64,000 nucleotides of DNA from assembly GCA_030447385.1 (NCBI GenBank), contig JAUJOY010000001.1, positions 466,565-530,564 on the forward strand, in the 5' to 3' direction. The translations under genes were made by a program, and so were the position numbers. This DNA is from Mycobacteriales bacterium (GTDB taxonomy: Bacteria > Actinomycetota > Actinomycetes > Mycobacteriales > SCTD01). Every line of letters begins with the position of its first letter. Within the stretch, counting starts at the first letter, position 1. A model generated the notes under the pieces. The model was not told the DNA's origin, did no database searches, and worked only from the letters and a program-made list of their open reading frames with translations. This document shows positions 59,331-64,000 of the stretch, piece after piece.

Positions 59331-62300
59331 GTGACCTCTGAACGACGCCACCAAGCGCTGGTGCGCCCGGCTCTCTACGGGCTGCTGCTCGCTGCGGTGG
59401 CGTCCTACGTGACGCTCGTGTGGCTGGCCGGCCCGCAGAGCCGTGGCGTGGCCTCAGCCGGCTTGGCGATCGGTCAAGGTGCCTGCGGGCTTGCGCTGGT
59501 CCTCGGGCACCGGCAGACGCCGCCAGCGCTGCGCCGGGTGTGGCGGACCTGCGGCGCCGCTGCTCTGGTGGGCGCCGGCATCTTTTTGCGTGCTGGACGT
59601 ACTACGCGGTGCGCTATGACGAGCTGCCGCCGGTGCTGTCGCTGGCGGACGTGTTCTTCGTCGGCAGCGTCGTCCTGCTGCTGCTCGGTGCCCTGCTGTG
59701 GCCTGGGAACGCCACCCGCCGCAAAGAGCGCCGCCGCTATCTCGCGGACGGGGCGGTCCTGGCCGGCAGCCTCCTTCTGCTGTCGTGGGCGCTGGTCGTC
59801 GCACCGGAGTCCGGAATGGCCGGTCATCCCCCGTGGCAGGCGGCGGTGGCGCTGCTGTACCCGGTCCTGGATGTCCTGGCTGTGGCGGCCGCGGTCTACG
59901 CGCTCGGGTGCGCGGCTCCGGGACGCAGAAGGCGGCGCGGTTCCTGCTGTGCGCGGTCATCGTGGTGGCGGTGGGTGACGCGAGGTTCGCGCTGCAGGTC
60001 AGCACCGGCACGTGGGACTACGACCTGACGACGATGACGCTGTGGCTGCTGGCGTTCTGCATCCTGGTCGCCGGACGGTTCGCCGGGCCTCGACGGCGCT
60101 GCTGCCGGTGCAGGTGGCTGATCTTCGCGCCTCCCGTACCGCTCTCATCGCTCCGGTCGTGCCGGTGTTCGTCGCGATCCTGCTGGCGGTCGCGACACCT
60201 TCGACGTGATCACGATCGTCCTGGCCGCGGTGGTCCTGGTGCTGGTGCTCGTCCGCTACACGCTGCTCGGCCTCGCCGACCGCACCGTGGTGCAGGCGCT
60301 GCAGAGCGACGTGCTCACCGACAGTGCCTTTCTCCAGGTCACCTTGCAGCACCTGGCCGACCCGCTGCTGGCCTGTGACGCCGACGGACGGGTGCGCTTC
60401 TTCAACGATGCTCTGGCCGAGCAGCGCCCCGAGCCTGCGCGTGGGGGCCCACCTGTCGAGTGTGGCTTCGGGGACGAGATCTTTCGGGACGGGGTGACCC
60501 CTGGCAGCGCGACGAGCCTGCCGATGTTCCAGGCGCTGCGCGGCGAGACCGTGGTCGACGAGGTGGCCGTGGTCGGCGGTGGCGCGACCGGTGCACGTTC
60601 CACCTGAGCGCCCGGCCGATCCTGGGTGAGGCCGGCGAGCTGCTGGGCGCGGTGCTGCTCAAGCACGACATCACCGCGGAACGGGCGGCCAAAGCCGACC
60701 TCCTGCGCCGGGCGCTGACCGATGAGCTCACCGGCCTGGGAACCGGGCGCGGCTTCGACAGCACCTGCACGTCGCCGGGAGCGGCTCCTGGGTGGTGGCA
60801 CCTGCGCCCTGCTGCTGGACCTGGACGACTTCAAGAAGGTCAACGACAGCCTGGGGCACCGCCACGGCGACCGGCTGCTTGTCGAGGTCGCCACCCGCAT
60901 CCGTGCCGTTCTGCGACCGGGAGAGCGCGCGATCCGCCTCGGCAGGGACGAGTTCGTCGTGTTCGTCGGACACGGCGATGCTGCGGAGGCGACCGCGACC
61001 GCCGACCGCCTGCTTCTGGCTCTGGAGGCGCCTGTGCGGGTGGCCGAGACCGAGCTGACCATCGGCGCCAGCCTCGGCATCGCCATGGGGCACACCCAGG
61101 GTGACCTCGACAGCCTGCTGGGTGCGGCGGACGTGGCGATGTACACGGCCAAGAAGCGGGGCAAGGGGATGGCGGTGACCTTCGAGCCGTACATGCAGCA
61201 GGCCGCACAGGAGCGCCTGTCGGTGGAGAGCGACCTGCGCCGGGCGGTGTGCAATCACCGGCCTGCACCTGGTCTACCAGCCGATCGTGAGCCTCAAGAC
61301 CGGTGCACTGGCCGGGGTCGAGGCGCTCGTGCGCTGGAAGGACGACGTACGCGGTGACGTTTCACCGGTCGACTTCATCCCCGTCGCGGAGGACTCGGGG
61401 CTGATCCTGGCGCTGGGGGAATGGGTGCTGCGCTCCGCGGTCGCCCCGCTGCAGCGGTGGAACGAGCAGACGCCCGGGATGCCCTGGTCCTCAATGTCAA
61501 CGTCTCGACGCGCCGCCTTGAGCGGCCAGGCCTGCTCGCTGTCATCGACGACCTGCTGGCGCACGGGCTCGATCCCGCCTGCCTCGTGCTCGAGATCACC
61601 GAGACCGCCCTGTCTCTCGACGAGCCGGTGGCCGCTCGGACGTTGCAGTCCCTGTGCGAGCGGAAGATCCACCTGGCGCTGGACGACTTCGGGACCGGCT
61701 ACTCCTCGCTGACCCGCCTGCGCGAAGCGCCGCTGAGCCGGCTGAAGATCGACCGCGCTTCGTCAGCGAGATCACGCACGCCGGCTCCCACGTGCCCATC
61801 ATCGACGCGACCCTGACCATGGCGTACGGGCTCGGGCTGAGCGTGACCGCCGAAGGCATCGAAACCGCCGAGCAGCTGCACTACCTGCGCGACATCGGGT
61901 GCACCTACGCCCAGGGCTACCTGTTCGCCAGGCCGCTCAGCGCGCAGAGCATCAGCGACCTCCATCGCGGGCATGTGTCCTGGAACGGGTTGATCGCTGA
62001 GAGACGACAGGCCGACCCACTTCCGGAGCTCAGCGGGCCTGGATCTCCCGGCCTTGTCAGATCTGGCGTCATCGGGTCAGTCGTGGGGAGCCGCGCAAGT
62101 TCTCGCGGTCACCGTTGCCGAGGCCGTCGCGGCCACCGCTGCGGCCGAGGTCGCCGCGGAGGCCGCCCGGACGGCGCAGATCGCGGTGGACACCGCCTCC
62201 GCGGCTGCCTCGAGCCTCCGCCAGGGCCGATCAGGTGGCCAGCCTGGCCGCCGCGGCGGTCACTCTTGCGGCCGGCCCGGCCGCACCCTCCATCCTGGGA

Positions 62301-62659
62301 CCTGAGGTCGGCGACGGTCCTTCGACCGGCTCCCCGTTCTCGATCGCGCGCGCATCACGCAGCAGGGGAGCCTGCCGGTCCGGCACGTGGACGAGGTCAC
62401 CGCCACGCAGCAGGCTGTCGTGCGGGCCGCGGCCGTGGCCGCCGCCGCTGCCGCCGCCAAGATCGCCGTGCGGGTCGCGGCGGTAGCCGCCGCCGCAGCA
62501 ACGGCCGCTCTGGACGCAGCCGCCGTCATCGGGGAGCAGCTGGCGCAGGACGCCACCGAGGCGGCGTCGGTCGTTGCCGCCTCCACCGCCCCGTCTGACG
62601 GCGCGCGGACCTGCATTCCCAGGACAGGCGGTGGCGGCAAGCGCGGTGAGCCGGTGTGA
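59331..62659 (+). pseudogene. GGDEF-EAL c-di-GMP signalling gene with many frameshifts
   Basis: Domains can be followed through at least eight frame changes. Membrane helices come first (LYGLLLAAVASYVTLVWLAG, then LSLADVFFVGSVVLLLLGAL and FLLCAVIVVAVGDARFALQV in other frames). A PAS-like segment follows (LADPLLACDADGRVRFFNDAL), then GGDEF (LDLDDFKKVNDSLGHRHGDRLL, signature RLGRDEFVVF instead of GGDEF), EAL (LVYQPIVSLKTGALAGVEALVRW; LVLEITETALSL; ALDDFGTGYSSLTRLR; ITHAGSHVPIIDATLTMAYG; VTAEGIETAEQL) and an Ala-rich tail ending KRGEPV. The stop overlaps the next gene by GTGA. The conserved motifs are almost intact, so the frame breaks are recent or technical. Confidence 0.75.
62054..62659 (+). 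other. Alanine-rich coding tail of the GGDEF-EAL gene
   Basis: Low-complexity segments lie in at least two frames: WGAAQVLAVTVAEAVAATAA, then DQVASLAAAAVTLAAGPAA, then VRAAAVAAAAAAAKIAVRVA. They are heptad-like Ala/Val stretches, probably a helical coiled region linking the EAL domain to the C-terminus. The last segment ends at the stop that overlaps the next EAL gene. Confidence 0.5.
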
Positions 62660-63697
62660 CACCCTCCCCGACGATGGTCGAGATCCGTGTGGAGGACGAG
62701 CAACCCAGGACCGCTGGGATGACCAACCGCGGGCGGGATGCCGATCTGGCCACCGAGCTGCGAGTGGGCATCGACACCGGCCAACTGCGTCTGTGGTTCC
62801 AGCCCATCGTCGCCACCGGCACGGGCCAGCCCGTCGGGGTGGAGTCGCTCGTTCGGTGGCAGCATCCGGCTCGCGGCCTGCTCGGCCCGGCGGAGTTCAT
62901 GGAGGTGGCCGAGACCACCGGGCTGGTCATCCCGCTGGGCCAGTGGGTGCTCGAGGAGGCGTGCCGGGTCGCGGTCGACCTGGCCGGCCGAGCCGATGGC
63001 GCCCTCACCGTCGGCGTGAACCTGTCGGGCCGTCAGCTGTCAGATCTGGCGTTCGTGGACCAGGTGCGGTCCACTCTGCACGCGCAAGGCTGCCCGGCCG
63101 GCCACGTGGTCTTCGAGGTGACCGAGACCGCCCAGGCCCGCGACCTGGCCACCGTCATCGATGCCCTGCGCCGCCTGCAGGACCTCGGCGCGGGTGTAGC
63201 GCTGGACGACTTCGGCACCGGCTACTCCTCCTTGATCTACCTCAAGCACGTGTCCGCAGATGACCTCAAGATCGACCGCTCGTTCATCCAAGGCCTCGGC
63301 ACAGATCGCATCGACACCGCGATCGTGACGTCGTTGATCCGCCTGGCGCACGCGAGCTTTCAACGTGCGCTGCGTGGCCAAGGGCGTCGAGACGGTCGAG
63401 CAGCTCGAGCTTCTCGACTCGCTGGGCTGCAACTTCGCTCAGGGCTATCTGTTCAGCCGCCCTCTGGACGAGAGGGCCCTCGAGCCTGGCTTGATCAGCG
63501 AGTGCATCTCGGCGAGCTGGCCGTGCCGGGGCGACAGCTACCGCCCGGCGGTGGGGACCATCGTCACGATGAACAAGGCGGGCGCGAGTCGGCAGACCAT
63601 CGCTGCGGCCCTGAACGCCGACGGGAGCCGCACCGTGCGGGGCGTCCGCTGGTCGGTCCGCAGTGTCGGCCAGGTCCTCGGAGATGCGGTGGAGTAG
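62656..63697 (+). pseudogene. EAL-domain phosphodiesterase gene with one frameshift and a recombinase-like tail
   Basis: The N-terminal part from GTG has the EAL domain: LWFQPIVATGTGQPVGVESLVRW (ESL variant), FEVTETAQARDLATVID, VALDDFGTGYSSLIYL and DLKIDRSFIQGLG. The frame breaks near 63360 and continues in the next frame with VAKGVETVEQLELLDSLG and NFAQGYLFSRPLDERALEP. The C-terminus has TMNKAGASRQTIAAALNADG followed by SRTVRGVRWSVRSVGQVLGD, a pattern of the recombinase DNA-binding domain. If corrected by one base the gene is whole. It is coupled to the upstream GGDEF-EAL gene. Confidence 0.78.
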
Positions 63698-63742
63698 AGA
63701 GCCCTGCGCGTCCGGCCATCACCACGACGGCGGACATCGACA

Positions 63743-63777
63743 ACGACGGCCCGGTCCCCGAGGGACCGGGCCGTCGT
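63743..63777 (+). terminator. Strong GC hairpin after the EAL gene
   Basis: A perfect 16-bp stem, ACGACGGCCCGGTCCC against GGGACCGGGCCGTCGT, with a 3-nt loop lies 46 bp after the stop. It closes the c-di-GMP operon. Confidence 0.85.
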
Positions 63778-63779
63778 GA

Positions 63780-64000
63780 TGTCCCCTTCTGCGCACGGAC
63801 GTCGGCATCGGCTGCTCCGGACGGCTCAACGTTCAGAGGAGTGGCGCAACTGTGAACCATCCTGACTAGCCTCGTCGTGATCTTGGTTGGCGGGTGCGGT
63901 TGTAGTTCAGGAGTTATCTCGCAGGCGTGGTTGAGCGCCGCGTCGGTCGGTGTCCGAGTGGCGTGAGGTGGATTTTCAAGGGTGCTGAGCCGCTGGTGCC
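63780..64000. other. Unassigned end of window, lower GC
   Basis: I see no gene, tRNA or clear repeat here. The last 150 bp are visibly less GC-rich than the rest (TGATCTTGGTTGGCG, GGAGTTATCTCGCAGG), which could mark the border of a mobile element that lies outside the window. No terminal inverted repeat or transposase start can be shown. Confidence 0.3.

Noticed and set aside
63860-64000. Insertion sequence at the end of the window
   Set aside because: Lower GC suggests foreign DNA, but no terminal inverted repeat, target duplication or transposase codons can be identified in the 140 bp available.

Overview
The window is high-GC DNA (roughly 70-75 percent by eye) from a mycothiol-producing actinomycete. 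Markers are mshD, bldC, glnR, the DUF3073 and DUF1416 families and an actinobacterial purS-Q-L-F-M set. Gene order purL - sterol-carrier-like - purF - purM - DUF3073 - branched-chain amino acid dehydrogenase - hypothetical - bldC matches my memory of Streptomyces, and so does mshD ... glnR - moaD-like ... sulfurtransferase - DUF1416. Genus cannot be fixed from the sequence; a non-Streptomyces spore-forming or related lineage is a guess.

Layout. 1-6.6 kb: the end of a sensor kinase, a receiver-like protein without its phospho-acceptor Asp, a secreted GH3 hydrolase, purS, an anti-sigma-type ATPase and a 1015-aa secreted repeat protein; two 11-bp-phased repeat arrays link the first and last promoters. 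6.7-16.5 kb: purine genes, a broken Uma2 gene, DUF3073, valine/leucine dehydrogenase and bldC. 16.5-19.9 kb: pyruvate carboxylase. 19.9-28.9 kb: a tightly coupled nine-gene minus-strand cluster (two epimerases, a dehydrogenase, a Gfo/Idh/MocA oxidoreductase, four glycosyltransferases of which three are CgeB-like, and a PhyH-type oxygenase) behind one promoter that carries a palindrome. This is the best candidate for an undescribed pathway. 29-36.6 kb: an MBL-fold protein, frameshifted queA and SDR genes, tRNA-Phe/Asp/Glu, and a second small sugar locus (phosphoesterase, DUF2064, GT2, epimerase). 36.6-43.7 kb: tRNA-Lys, a lipoprotein, DoxX-like, TetR with an MMPL exporter and its probable operator, GDPD, and an arsR-aquaporin-arsC operon. 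43.8-47.8 kb: pstSCAB behind a PHO-box-like repeat. 47.8-56 kb: mshD with a His-rich insert, an MtrAB-LpqB-like two-component/lipoprotein set, STAS proteins, glnR and a MoaD-like gene. 56-58.6 kb: thioredoxin-like protein, a Cys-containing leader peptide, DUF4395, a rhodanese and DUF1416. 59-63.7 kb: two overlapping c-di-GMP signalling genes broken by many frameshifts.

Several otherwise well-conserved genes (Uma2-like, queA, SDR, a STAS gene and the two c-di-GMP genes) carry one-base frame changes. Decay and assembly indels cannot be told apart here, and long neighbouring genes are intact. Numerous 4-bp stop/start overlaps show translational coupling. A TAGCCT hexamer 6-8 bp upstream of several start codons suggests leaderless transcripts.
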